Of a DNA stretch of 64,000 nucleotides, positions 1 to 11,390 are shown piece by piece. A model generated the notes under the pieces. That model did no database searches, had not been told where the DNA came from, and saw only the letters and a list, made by a program, of their open reading frames with translations. Position 1 is the stretch's first letter. The number at the start of each line of letters is the position of its first letter. The stretch is from Apostichopus japonicus. Its lineage: Eukaryota > Echinodermata > Holothuroidea > Aspidochirotida > Stichopodidae. Location: assembly GCF_037975245.1 (NCBI RefSeq), contig NC_092572.1:34197989-34261988 (forward strand), in the 5' to 3' direction. The translations under genes and the position numbers were made by a program.

Positions 1-1954
1 AATAGAATGCAAATTAACAGGTGTCAGGCTTGTGAGCAGAAACCGGGACATGACCTAGATTTCCAGGGTAGTCAATACTTTGTGCGCGCACCTGCAACCC
101 CTTCAAGTTCAAAAGTTCACAATGAAAAGTTTTTAACTATCAACAAGTCACCACGTGTTTGGAACTTCAGACAATAAGAATGTAACATAGGGGCTACGTA
201 AATACGGGATTATAAACTACATACATAAGAATAGTACAGATTTATTCATATCGTTAATCGGCTGTTGTTTACTCCAGAAAATAAACTTTCAATACGTACA
301 ATATCAATCTTTCGTACAAAAAATCTTAAAAATGAAAAAAAGTGGAGAAATATAACTATAAATGACATCGTAGAACCCCCCGCATTAATAAACGAATCCA
401 TTTCATTATAGCATCAACTCTCAAGTACCGCAAGCAGTGTGTACCAGTACTGTACCCTACGCTATAATAATATAGTCCCGTGCGAAGATGGATTTAAACT
501 GGATATACTCCCTGGGGTTTTGGCCCAAAATTTATTAAATCGTTATAATTATTATAACAAAGTGAGGTGAAATGTATAAGGGTAAGATTTTGTACATGGG
601 AACCTTCACAATCCTCGTTTGAAGGAAAAATAAATAACGAAAATTTCAGAATAACTTTGAAGTCCCGTAACATGCTGAGCCCAAGTAACGTTCGATATTT
701 GGTGTAGCCTAGGTCACGTAGTGCACGCAGGCCTATATTGACCCGCAGATAGTGACTGACGGTAAATCGGTAATAATAGAGTTTAATGTGCTAATTTAAT
801 GGTTCACATATGATGTTTTATTGTCGGACACGTCTTATTTCTTTTCATTTTTCCCTTTCCATCTTTCTTTATTTCTCCCTCCCCATGTTTGTGCTGTCTG
901 TTGTTGTTTTTTTTTTTTATCTCTGCTCCAAAATTTCCCGCGAGTGACGAAGATTTTTTTATCTCTGCTCCAAAATTTCCCGCGAGTCACTAAAATTTCC
1001 CGGGAACGAGGTTCCCGTGTTACCTCTTTTTTCCTGGCCTGAGTATTTTTCCTAGTAACCTTTAAAATCTCAATTTAGGCACAGAGCTTCGTCCGTCTCT
1101 CGTGTCAAAATGGACGAGACGTTACTGTACCACCTCGTGGGGGAATCGAACTTTGAACTTACCTGTAGCACGCTTTTAATAATATTTGTTAACAAAAAGT
1201 GCTGTATGTATTTACCGATATTAAATTGTCGTATGACACTAACAACATTTCCTTGGTAGCTGTAAGTCTCAAAATAGTAAATGATAGTGAGTAAATAGAG
1301 TTTTTTCAGTGAACTTGTAATCCTTACAGGCTATTGTTATCACGCTTAGGAATGGTCGCGGCCGTGTGACCGCAAATGCTCTAGATAAACACTCCACTCT
1401 TTTGTTACTATTGGGCTAGTAAACTTTACATCGGACGTTTTCGGACGCTTTTGGCTTTGAATACTGGGTATGACGGGTTTTTTTTCTAACCGGACACTTG
1501 GACGGAACCAGACACTTTCAGACACTTTCAGACGTTTTCGGACGATTTCGGACGTTTTGAAATCGGACGATTAGGTCAACCTCGACGGAACACCACTGTA
1601 TGCTCAAAGTTTCCAGCAGAAATTGTAGGAGGAAGTGGGCCTTTGGGAGACGCTTTCCAAGTCTGACTTTAGACTGACGGAAAGGAGCAGACGTGGACCC
1701 TACAGAGACGTCATACCATCCAGAGAGAATAGGGCAGTTCACAAAGGAATGTTTAAAGGGATCATGAATAGGCACCAGAGGAGCCATTTAACAGAGGAAG
1801 CATGTCTTCTATGACCAGACTCCTCCAGTAGAACCGTCAACCTACCCTACGGGTGCCCAACTACAACTTGGTGAAACCAAGGTGAGGGGAGATCTAATGC
1901 CCATTGTGTACTTTTTGGGGCGGATAAGTGGATATTGAGAACAATTTCGAAAGG
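1..1954. other. Intergenic stretch, no gene recognised
   Basis: I see no coding region with domain-like content. Two small local structures stand out. An imperfect two-copy direct repeat of about 45 bases (an A/T-rich run followed by 'atctctgctccaaaatttcc') lies near 920-985. A cluster of 'cggacgttttcgga'-like words lies at about 1430-1556. Open frames here are short and lack recognisable motifs. Confidence 0.6.
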
Positions 1955-1962
1955 GTACAAAA

Positions 1963-3533
1963 TAGTGTTTGAACGATAATAGGTCAGATAATAGTCATGG
2001 GGCCGATTATCAGGCAATTGGTAAATAAACGGCATCGGAAAAATCCATTGCCTACAGGTACTATTATGTTCCACATAAAGGAATGTATTTTTCCATGCTT
2101 TTGATTCACCACAACCACAATGGGCGAAAAATGTAGATTCAACGCTATTCATAGCTGATAAGGTGCACTAATCCACTGTGTAACGGTAGCAAGTCCCACA
2201 CTCTAGATTGGAGTAATGCTGTTCAATAAACTATCCAGTTTTGACAATTAACCTCATACAGTATACTTGCTATAAGCTTAGGGGTGCGAGACCTGTTATC
2301 ATGTTTAATGATTGATAAGAAAGATTTGTCTTGACTAAATATAAACCAATTTATTATACTTTAACCACTTTGGCCGTTTCACTGTGAAAACTGGAAAGTG
2401 AAAACGATAACATGATGCTTTGTTCATTGTGAGTTCTACGTACATTAGGCTAGTCTGACTGGAGAACGTTTGAGCCTCATAACTGTTTAGTTTGCAGTTA
2501 TCTCCAAAAAGCAAACAAACAAGTCTTCAGGTGTTCTACTGCGTTACAGTATTTGTGATTTGTCAAACACACTTATGCACATTTTTGCAAAAAAACCCGA
2601 GGCAACTTCTTTTCCTGACCACGTGTATACATACTTGCTAAAATAACCCCTTTGCAGTAACTGAACTCTTTAACTACAAGCAACTAAAGCAAGTCTGATT
2701 TCCAGCGACACGCACTACAAAGTCAATGGGACTTACAGTAGGTGTGTGAAGATAAGTTAATGGGTCAGGGTCATTAAAGTACTGTGTTACTGTACAAAGT
2801 TTGAAACAACGTTCGATCGGAAGAGGACTACGCAGATGGTAATCGTTGAAAACATCCGGGATTGTTTCATATCGAGATCAGAATTATGAATATTTTATTT
2901 CCTGATGAACCGGTCTACTGTACTTTTCACTCTATTTACATTGGAGTTGCAACACTGATAATGGTTATCATACCAGTTGTAAAAGCTGGCCCTAATTTTT
3001 TTTTTTCATTCATAGCCATTGGCCACTATTTTCCCCCTTCTGTAGTATGTACAGCACTGCCATTTACTGTGTTGTGGTAGGCTTGCAATATTGCCACTCA
3101 TAGTTGTAAAAGTACAGGCCCCATGTATTTTTTATTCTTTATTATTCTATGCCTCAGAGTAGGAGTTGAGAACAATTACCACTGCCACTAATTACGAGCA
3201 AGCGTGGAGTCAACGTTCGATGTAAAGATGGCCACGATGGGACAATCAATTAGTCAATACTTCATATTCATTCAGAAAAAGAAAGGAAGAATGACACAAA
3301 TATTTTGTTTACAGTGTTTTTTACTTGCTCCATTAATCTTTATTTTGAAACGTTAAGTCGTAAACTTACATCTTTAAATCTATAGACCTAGAAGTTGGTA
3401 ATCATGGTAATACTAAATCATGCATTTGGCCAGTTCCACGAAAATGATGAAATAATCGGTAATCAGCATCAGCCTGATTTCACATGAATGGTTATCGGTA
3501 ATAACCGATTATCATGTAATCGGTCGAACACTA
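1963..3533. mobile_element. Non-autonomous hAT-like DNA transposon (MITE), 1571 bp
   Basis: The left end reads TAGTGTTTGAACGAT and the right end, read on the other strand, TAGTGTTCGACCGAT, so the termini are inverted repeats with two mismatches in 15. The element is flanked by a perfect 8-bp target duplication, GTACAAAA, at 1955-1962 and 3534-3541. An 8-bp duplication with TAG/CAG-type ends fits the hAT superfamily. Subterminal 'ataatcggt/ccgattat' words occur at both ends. No transposase reading frame is visible inside, so it would depend on an element elsewhere. The superfamily call rests on the termini and duplication only. Confidence 0.8.
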
Positions 3534-3541
3534 GTACAAAA

Positions 3542-4591
3542 AACAGTTTACCTCAAGTCCCAATGACCCAGGAAGAATCACTCCAGTACCCAAAGTTCCT
3601 GTGAAAAGGCTTGTACTAGAGGGGGAAAGTTTGGCGTTGCTTCAAGGTTAGTAATGGTATCCTGAGGGTGAGGACAACTCTTCTGGTTCTCATTATTTCT
3701 AATCAAGAACAGGGATGGCTCATGATATCCCATTCTAAATTTAAGACGACTCAAACTGTAAAAACAAATTATTTCTGATATGGAAACCTCACCTAATCAT
3801 CCTGGTTCTCAGAGAGGGCATATGTGCAACTAGCATCGATCTCATATGCGTGTGTACATGCACATTCCAATTCACCACTAACATCAACGGTAATGACCTA
3901 CCGTCAGGCATATCAACATAGCCACAGGAGTTTTCCAGAGTTATAGCCTGGGCAGTTGTGGGTATACTTAGCTAGCATTTAAGTTACAGTAGGGAATCAC
4001 TTTGGGAGAGTTGTTGGTCTCCTGAGAACGTAGATATTGGCTGGCAGGGTCTGGTCATAGAAGGCCACATAGTGTTTAAACATTACCAGTTCACTCTAGA
4101 CACGTAGGGCAAGTTTGTTGAGGTTGTGAGGAGACAGGTAAGCTGGTCATGAATATCCAAACCTTTTTATGGTAGACTAATTTGCAGTTTGAACACACAA
4201 TTTTAACTTTGAATATACAACACAGGACATATACTGCAAGTAGTTGAAATGGCTGTGATATTGACCTGTGAAAGACTGAAACATTGTAGTGGTTACTTCA
4301 AGTAAAGCTTGGATGATTTTCATACTTGTCGTATTCATCTAAGTTGGCCCAATAAGCAGATTGTTTCTATTCCTTGCTGGAGGCAAATAGAGTTGGATGT
4401 ATGGTACATTGTATGTTTATTTTCCTTTGGGACTCAGTAAAAGTTAATCAAACCTAGCATTTTTGGACAAGGAATTTACTCTTTACGCAAAAATTAATGT
4501 GACTGCCTACTGTAACACCCTGTGATGTACATGTGCGGAGTCTGCAATAACACTACGCTGATATGACACTCTGCCCTGCTGTTAAAATCAA
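3542..4591. other. Intergenic stretch, no gene recognised
   Basis: Nothing codes convincingly here. The piece around 4105-4170 ('ggttgtgaggagacaggtaagct' followed by 'catgaatatcc') resembles 18250-18300, so a dispersed repeat is present, with boundaries I cannot define. Confidence 0.5.
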
Positions 4592-4760
4592 ATGCCAACA
4601 AATTGTGTGGTAGGAGGTTGCAAAAACACTTCTGAAAACCAAAATTTAAGTTTCTTTTTCTTTCCTATTACAAACCGTCGATAAACATTACAGGCTTTGG
4701 TTTAAATTTTTAGTAACACCCGAAAAGAATTTCTCGTTCCCATGCAAAACCTTGCATACC
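4592..4760 (+). pseudogene. THAP-type zinc finger fragment (broken)
   Basis: The frame from the ATG at 4592 encodes MPTNCVVGGCKNTSENQN followed by LSFFFFP and stops at 4682-4684. This resembles the start of a THAP DNA-binding domain: a Cys-x4-Cys pair, then an aromatic-rich SFF..FP stretch. After the stop, the frame starting at 4686 continues with HYRLWFKFL, which fits the conserved Trp region, so one small indel probably separates the halves. THAP domains occur in host transcription factors and in P-element-type transposases. No catalytic transposase part is seen. The C-x2-H half of the finger is not clearly preserved (CKTLH is visible), so the call is tentative. Confidence 0.45.
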
Positions 4761-5760
4761 TTCCGAACCAGGTTTGCGGGAAATCCGCGATGCTCACGGG
4801 AAATCCAGCCTAGCTGGAGAAAAAAAATCAGAATAAACAACCTGGACAAAACATATTTTAAAAAAACACAAAGGAAAAAATTACATCTGTGAGAAACAAA
4901 AAGTAAAATTTCACCACGAAAAGTTTCAGAAACAAAGGAAAATGTTCAGAGAGCGTGCTCTCAATTTAGGTCACAATACCAACGAGTAAATGATGTGTCA
5001 CCAACCCACTCACAAGGGCAATGTCATGGCTACTTTCGCACACTTCAGGGTATACGTGTCACACGGAAACCCACGGCCCAGCGCAGGAAGGTTGCTGTAA
5101 TAAATCAGCCTCACGGGATATGTTGTGAACAATATTGCCATTCCACATTTGTTTGTTTGTTAGTTAGTAAACGTTTTCTTTGTATTAATTTGACTTCAGT
5201 TCAGTGTTCAGGTGGTACACCTCTCAAAATTTTTGAAAGATCCAGAAAAACACTATTGAAAATTTCACGCGATACTGGCATATCATGCTAAATGCAACTA
5301 ATATCATGTAAACAAGGCTCTAGGACACCCATTTATAAAAATACTGTAAGACCACATCTGGTGTTCAGCTGGGGGAAAAGAAAGTATTTTAAGAATTTCC
5401 AAAAATATGGAAAAAATAATATCCTTCCATAGTTAAGTGTATAGCAGATAGCCTATCCACCTCGGCTGTTACGGATCTCACGCAGTGACGTAGCCAAAGC
5501 GGGGCGACAGCCCCCATGGAAGCTTGTCGCCCCCCAAAGTTGCCCTCTAACTGGGATTTTGGGTGTCGAAAGAAATTACATGTGCGAAAAATATATCATT
5601 GGTCTGAATGGTCTCGAATCTCCATGATGACCACTCATGAACGACCATTCGAACTCGCGGATCGGGAATAGGCTATAGTTGCTGGAAAACCTGACGTGAC
5701 ATTACGCATAGGCCGAGAAGACATCTACAGTAGTTGCACTGTACTGAAAACGCATGTTAA

Positions 5761-6272
5761 CGACTGTCGAATTATATAATTCCTGCTCTACAAAACTGCA
5801 GTCTGATGAAGGCTATAGATGCCCTGACACCGTCCAATGGGAACTTTCTGTCCCTTGAGAACCTGAAGGCTAAACAGAAGTTATTTGGTGTGGATGAAGA
5901 AGACCTGAGACATGAGCTTCATCAAGTGAAGAGGCTGATAGAGAGGAAGACTTCTAGAGATGAAGCAGTACCAACCAGCATGCAGGGTCTTGTTGTCTTT
6001 TTGGAGCCCTACAAGGATGCGTTCTTCGAGATATATCGACTATCAAAGATCGCTGCAATTAATCCAGTCACTTCAGCCTCATGTGAAAGAAGCTTTTCTA
6101 CAATGAAGCTCATCAAACATATCTCAGGAACTCCATGGGGCATGAAGGCCTGAGCGACCTTGGTATGCTGTCTATGGAGAGCAGGAGAGCTGAAAAGCTG
6201 AACATGGATGAGTTTGTTGACAAGTTCGCATCAGCACATAACAACAGGAGGATCAAACTTGTCTATGCATAA
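5761..6272 (+). pseudogene. hAT transposase, C-terminal part, frameshifted
   Basis: The frame opens after a stop at 5758-5760 and reads through SLMKAIDALTPSNGNF and FFEIYRLSKIAAINPVT to SASCERSFSTMKLIK. That last stretch is the conserved hAT C-terminal dimerisation motif, with the CERSFS core. At about 6116 one A appears to be missing. The annotated frame then stops at 6151-6153, while the next frame continues with YLRNSMGHEGLSDLGMLSME to KLVYA and a stop at 6270-6272. The product would have bound its own transposon ends and cut DNA. The catalytic N-terminal two thirds (RNase H fold, BED finger) are absent, so this copy is dead. Confidence 0.8.
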
Positions 6273-6629
6273 TCACATTGACTTGATGAATGTTCGCATC
6301 AGCACATAACAACAGGAGGATCAAACTTGTCTGCATAATCACATTGACTTGATGAATGTTCGCATCAGCACATAACAACAGGAGGATCAAACTTGTCTAT
6401 GCATAATCACATTGACTTGATGAATGTTCGCATCAGCACATAACAACAGGAGGATCAAACTTGTCCATGCATAATCACATTGACTTGATGAATGTTCGCA
6501 TCAGCACATAACAACAGGAGGATCAAACTTGTCTATGCATAATCACATTGACTTGATGAATGTTCGCATCAGCACATAACAACAGGAGGATCAAACTTGT
6601 CTATGCATAATCACATTGACTTGATGAAT
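6224..6629 (+). repeat. Six-copy 68-bp tandem array of the transposase 3' end
   Basis: Units start with 'gttcgcatcagcacata' at 6224, 6292, 6358, 6426, 6494 and 6562. Five are 68 bp and one is 66 bp. Each unit reproduces the last codons of the hAT transposase (KFASAHNNRRIKLVYA-stop, without its first residues) plus about 25 bp of 3' flank. The array therefore arose by duplication of the gene's own end after insertion. Confidence 0.9.
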
Positions 6630-6950
6630 TTTTCATTAACTAATTATCCGTTACATATCCTATCCTTTCTCGTGGTTGGTCGGTTAGTTGGGTTTAACAA
6701 CACAGCAACACTATCATGTTATGTAGTGTCTCCACAGAAAAAAAACAGGGTCGATGCGCACTGGTTTACAAGAATTTCCCTAATTGGTTAACACTAACCC
6801 TAATCCCTAACATACAAATAAATACTAATACAAACAGCCAATCAGGATCTTGTAACCAGTGCGCATTAACTGATCAATATACTATACCCAGGTTACAGAA
6901 AGGTAGTTTCCAGTTACTGGAATGCCAAAGAAGATGTTAAAAGGTAAAAA

Positions 6951-7139
6951 ATGCTGACATCATACAGGTTTCTCACATCATTGCTCACGACATTTCCTCT
7001 AGATACTCTGTTACATTTTCAATCTGTTTTCAATTCTGGGACGTACCCTGATGCTCTTACAACCGCTAAAAACCAAATTTTCAAGAAAGGAGACAATACT
7101 TTCGCTGAGAACTACTGGCCAATCAGTCTATCAACCTAA
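6951..7139 (+). pseudogene. Non-LTR reverse transcriptase scrap
   Basis: The 62-residue frame contains FQSVFNSGTYPDALTTAK, then KKGDNTFAENYWPISLST and a stop. This matches the beginning of non-LTR (LINE) reverse transcriptase domains, where '...G.YP..LK.A...P.FKKGD....NYRPISLLS' is conserved. Arg is replaced by Trp in NYRPIS. Only about 60 residues remain, with no endonuclease and no FADD/YADD box. It lies within the hAT element and is probably a nested relic. Confidence 0.6.
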
Positions 7140-8553
7140 TAATATTTCAGACACAATCTTTTATGTCAGTTTAACTATAGTTCAGTCATTTCAGTATGTT
7201 CATTGGCTGAAAGCCCAGTCAATCTTCCTTATTTTCCATGCGCAATTTGCAGATTTGTCGAAATATGTCAATGGTGTCAAACTCACAAAAGATATGTCAT
7301 GATATTTCAAAGTAAGTTACCAGACTGGATTTCTTTCTATTTCACTAAACTATTTGATGACCATATCAAGACATGGGATCTCAAAATAAAGGATGTTGAG
7401 AAAACTTCAGAGCAGCTTACAAGGCCTGGGAAGTGTCATTTCCAACGATCTAGGAGGCCTTTCTAGCTAAAATTTTTCAGTACGCTGCACGTTAACCCAT
7501 GGTGGCGCTCCGCTTAGATCGTAACAAGACACCCTCCCAGGAAAAGGTCAAGCCCCCCCAGCGCCCCCCACTGAAAAATCCTGGCTATGCAACTGATCTC
7601 ACATATAAGTACAAAAACACAACTAATTGTATTTTGCGGAGTTGATGTTTTCTACAAGGACATGGAAACAATATTTAGCACTTAGTTAATCATGCCAAGT
7701 GGACTAAAACATGTGATTACAAGGGTTACTTTCATATAGATGGCCATAGCTACAGTAGGGGCCACATGCTGTACATACATGGTATGGACTGTGTTTCATG
7801 GGGAATAGCTTGCTTTGTTCATGCAGAGGAATCAGTTGGCTTGAGGTGTATTTTACTTACCTGAATGTACAGGGATATTTTACCTACTTTTCTTGAACAT
7901 CTAAGTTAATATTTTGCATAACTTTACCGATCCTTTCTGACTGACCTAATTCTAGAATGGAGCCAAAACAGTTAACTCCATGAAACGTTCCTTGGAAACG
8001 TGCCAAAAATGTTAACAACGAGTGTAAGACAGGGAATGAGCTCATAGATTCGCAGCACATGTACCGTAGTATTTGGGTAGGGTTTAACACTGCAGTTGTA
8101 AACTGTAAGTAAAGTGCACTCTATTGATTGTTAGGCAGTCTAGAAACGCGGCTTTGCTGAACGTTGTTTGTTTCATAATATCGGAAGTTTTCTAAGTTAA
8201 CTTTTTAAAGATTGTAAGACAGATTAAATCTCTTTTCATTTTATAACATAAAAAAGAGCTCTAGTCTAACTTGTCATTTTAAAATTTTCATCAGTTTCAT
8301 GACAATTTAAATTAAAAAAGTTTTCAGTATTTTGCATCCTCAAACTGTGAATTTTTTTATCCTCGGATAGCAAAAATACCCAACATTTTCCGGTGGCCTT
8401 CCCCCCTGGACCGCCACAAGGGGTTCGACCCCTTGACCCCACCGGGGCTATAAGGCGGGCCCCTGGACCACACGCCATTATGCTCGCACGCTCTGCGTGC
8501 TCGGTTTGTTTGCTGCGTGAACACCAGCAGGAAATCGGCAGTTGCTTTAAGTG

Positions 8554-9183
8554 TGTTGGCGGGAAATTGAAGAAGATTTTCCAACACTGCTCCCATGGTT
8601 TCCCACCATCTGCCAGCGAATATATTTTCAGTGCACTTCGACTCCAACACGTATTATAGGCAATATTGACTACGCAGAGGCCCTCTAAAGGTAAAGACTC
8701 CCTAAATTTGGTATATGCCTAAACTCATTAGCCATACTTGCCCAGTTATTCTAATGTACATACTCGATTTTTAATATTCAGACGTGATTTACCCCATAGG
8801 TGCAGGAAAAAAGATCATAATACAAAAGAGAACACTGTACAATTGGCCCTGTGTGACTTAGCAAAACCAACGACACCACGCATGGAGCTACTGTAACTTA
8901 GTGATGCACACTTACATGAATGTACGATATGTATTGTACTGTAGGCATGTATATATTGTACTCAGATGGTAACAGTTTTGCATATATTTGAAACTCGTGT
9001 ATGGAGTATGGAATCTGTCAGGTGCCTTTTTACTGTGGTGTTCCCTTCACTACCCAAGATGTTGACATACTGTATTTCACAAGGTATGCATTTCAATTGC
9101 GGCAAGACCTCAATATCATACAGCACAGCATACTGGCCTATAATAGCAGTGAATGTTCTGAAATATGACGTTTAGGCAGTTTT
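8554..9183. other. No gene recognised
   Basis: AT-rich sequence with no coherent open frame, repeat array or terminus that I can identify between repeat A and the MITE starting at 9184. Confidence 0.5.
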
Positions 9184-9482
9184 TGGTTTCGATGATAATC
9201 TTAACCTTTGCATCCATGATGGCGCATGTGTGTGTGTTAGTGCGTTTGTGATGCACAGCTTGTAAACACGATATCTCTAGAAAGGAAGGTTGGACCAACT
9301 TCATATTAAATGTATAAAAGGACCACATTGAGTACAAGAACCCTATTGTTTTTGGTGGAGGTCAAAGATCATTTCAGGTCATCAGCGGTCAAATCGTGAA
9401 ACCCTTCTAAACATGTACACCTTCACTATACATTACGTCAAATTCATGAAGAAAACTACTCATGTTACATCATCGAAACCAC
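9184..9482. mobile_element. MITE with TIR TGGTTTCGATGAT, short copy
   Basis: The left end is TGGTTTCGATGAT and the right end GTTACATCATCGAAACCA, giving inverted termini of about 13 bases. The interior has the order 'cttgtaaacacgatatct', a 'ccacattgagtacaag' block and a 'ggaggtcaaagatcatttcaggtcatc' module, then 'cactatacattacgtca'. The same order and ends occur in the longer copy at 47258-47954. No target duplication could be assigned and there is no coding capacity. Confidence 0.7.
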
Positions 9483-10550
9483 AATGCATATTGGTTGAGC
9501 AATATCTCTTTCAGGCTGTCCACGATTTTCACGATATGTTTTCTTTTATACTGCTAGTTGGTTAGTCATTTCATTCATATTAAAGGTTCGTCAGTGACAT
9601 GTTTACAGTTAAGTTTATACTTAAATATTTATCTCTCTGAAAAATGTGAACAAATTTCCGTCTTTTTGATGGTAGTTCCTAACATACAAATTGTGTAGGA
9701 ATTGATACTCACAGAAAATGAAAAAGTATTCACTACCTGAAGTAAACCTAATGACGTGCCGATTCCTTAAAGGCAATGTGTATCAGTTTTCAGTTTTGTT
9801 TTCAGTCTGTTGGTTGAATCTGATAATGCTCCATATGATATTAATGAGAGTTCTTTTCCACTAGTGTCTTTGAAGATCTTTAACTGAATTTTAGGCATAT
9901 GTCATGGTTCTTCTGTGCAGAAAATTGTCTGTGGCCCTTCTTATATTGTTCATATGTAAGTTGCTTGTGAAGTTGTCTGTATTGTCTGTGGTCCTTCTTA
10001 TGTTGTTCATATGTAAGTTGCTTGTGAAGTTGTCTGTATTGTAAGTTCTGCATTGTTGTGATGTCTTATTGGTTCATTTTATGTATGATTGATTGTTGAT
10101 TGTTTTATACTGGTAATGATAATATGGCGGCAGTCAAACCCTTAGGCTCGCATAGTCTCTTATTCAATTTAATTTTCTCTCACTGTCTGCAAGCTCAAGA
10201 AAGGCAAGCCCTTCCTGGGGTGTTGAAATCCATCAAGCAAGTCCCAATTCTGAAGTAACATGTGCTCAACAAAATTAGGCCTTATAATGTAATATTGAAA
10301 CCAATGGGCTTGTTTGATATTGCAGGAGACCATTGCTGCATTTGAATTCACACCCAGTGTATAGCAGGAATTATATGCTGTAGTAAGTGACCAACATATA
10401 ACAAATATGCATATATGCTGACATGATACCATGTCCCAGAAACTTATTACACACCAAAAGCATTTGTACTTTTGATAACGTGTTACCTCCGTTTTGGATA
10501 CTTGCCATCTATAGGCAGGCAAGTAATGTGTACTGTAGATGCAGTCAACT
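9483..10550. other. No gene; contains a two-copy 57-bp duplication
   Basis: The word 'gtctgtgg' starts near-identical units at 9927 and 9984 ('...cccttcttatattgttcatatgtaagttgcttg' style), forming a short tandem duplication up to about 10040. Otherwise I see nothing. Confidence 0.55.
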
Positions 10551-11390
10551 TGGCTGGTGTGTGTGTAAGTTACACCCTAGCTTGTAAACATGATATCTCA
10601 AGATAGGCAACCTCTGCAGTTTTCATATTTGGCATGTGGCTTTACCATAAACAGTACAAGAACCCTATTGTTTCAGGTGGAAGTCAAAGGTCATTTGGGG
10701 TCAGCAGAGGGCAAAATGTGAAATCTCAAAAACACTGTCTCCAGAACCTGTATGAAGGGAGGTCATATTTGTGTGGTAGGATAGCCTTATGTAGTGTAAG
10801 TTTTTACACAATTTAGTGTAGGTCAGAGTTCATTTAAAGGTTACCAGTCGTCAAAACTCAAAATCCTCATTATTACAATATGTCCAAATAGGATGTGGCT
10901 TCCTTATAATGAATATAAGAACTTTATTGTTTTTGATGGAGGTCATTTGGGGTCATCAAAGGTCACATTAGGATAAAGCCTCTCAAACACAAACATTGTA
11001 AGCACAATATACCAAGATGCAGCATCGTTACGAATGCAGGATTCTGCCTTCGGGACGCAATGTCTGGCCAGGTACCCAAAATCTTCAAATTGCTTGCGTC
11101 CAGCAGACGCACATTTTTTTTGTTGAGAAACAAACCCCAAGTATACACATCCACAACTGGGTCAACGGAAAAAATAACAAAACACATTTTTGAATGAACA
11201 GCTTTCATTATGTCTTTTCAAAAAACCACAACTTCTTCTTACAAGAACCAAAAGTTCTCCTGCTATTATTTTCACTTATAACATTACTGAAGATAGGTCA
11301 CATCATAAAGCTTATGTAAGACATGTGTCTTTCTAGTGACTACAAGAACCCTATTATTTTGGATGGAGTTCATTTGTGGTCAGAAGATAT
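10551..11390. repeat. Tandem 'ggtcaaaggtcatttggggtca' modules
   Basis: Three to four diverged modules of the kind found inside the GGTTTCGATGAT MITEs follow one another, each with 'gtaaacatgatatctcaagat'-like, 'caagaaccctattgttt' and 'ggtcatttggggtcatca' segments (for example 10660-10710, 10900-10965, 11340-11385). The MITE termini are not present, so this is an internal fragment or a dead copy. Confidence 0.6.

Larger units (their letters stand above)
5483..7595 (+). mobile_element. Degraded hAT transposon, 2.1 kb, nested in repeat A
   Basis: The ends are imperfect inverted repeats: CAGTGACGTAGCCA at the left and TGGCTATGCAACTG at the right, which on the other strand reads CAGTTGCATAGCCA. 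The flanking octamers ATCTCACG (5475-5482) and ATCTCACA (7596-7603) match at seven of eight positions, as expected of an aged 8-bp hAT target duplication. Inside are the C-terminal part of a hAT transposase on the + strand, a six-copy array made of its 3' end, and a scrap of non-LTR reverse transcriptase. The right part (about 7430-7595) resembles the right part of the hAT MITE at 34550-35884, including 'aacccatggtggcgct', so the two belong to related families. Confidence 0.75.
5207..8553. mobile_element. Older repeat element 'A', split by a hAT insertion
   Basis: The two flanks of the hAT at 5483-7595 (5207-5482 and 7604-8553) together form one copy of the element that is present in inverted orientation at 38054-39710. 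Matching landmarks include the block around 5300-5400 ('aaacaaggctct', 'cccatttat', 'gaccacatctggtgtt') and 5430-5460 ('ccatagttaagtgtatag'). They continue after the hAT with 'acaaaaacacaac' near 7611, the GC-rich block at 8395-8475 and the 'aaatcggcagttg' block near 8533. The copy lacks both clean termini, so it is a diverged or truncated member. No protein is encoded. Confidence 0.75.

Noticed and set aside
6791-6815. 'ccctaatccctaac' as telomere-like repeat
   Set aside because: Only two or three imperfect units, too few to indicate an interstitial telomere.
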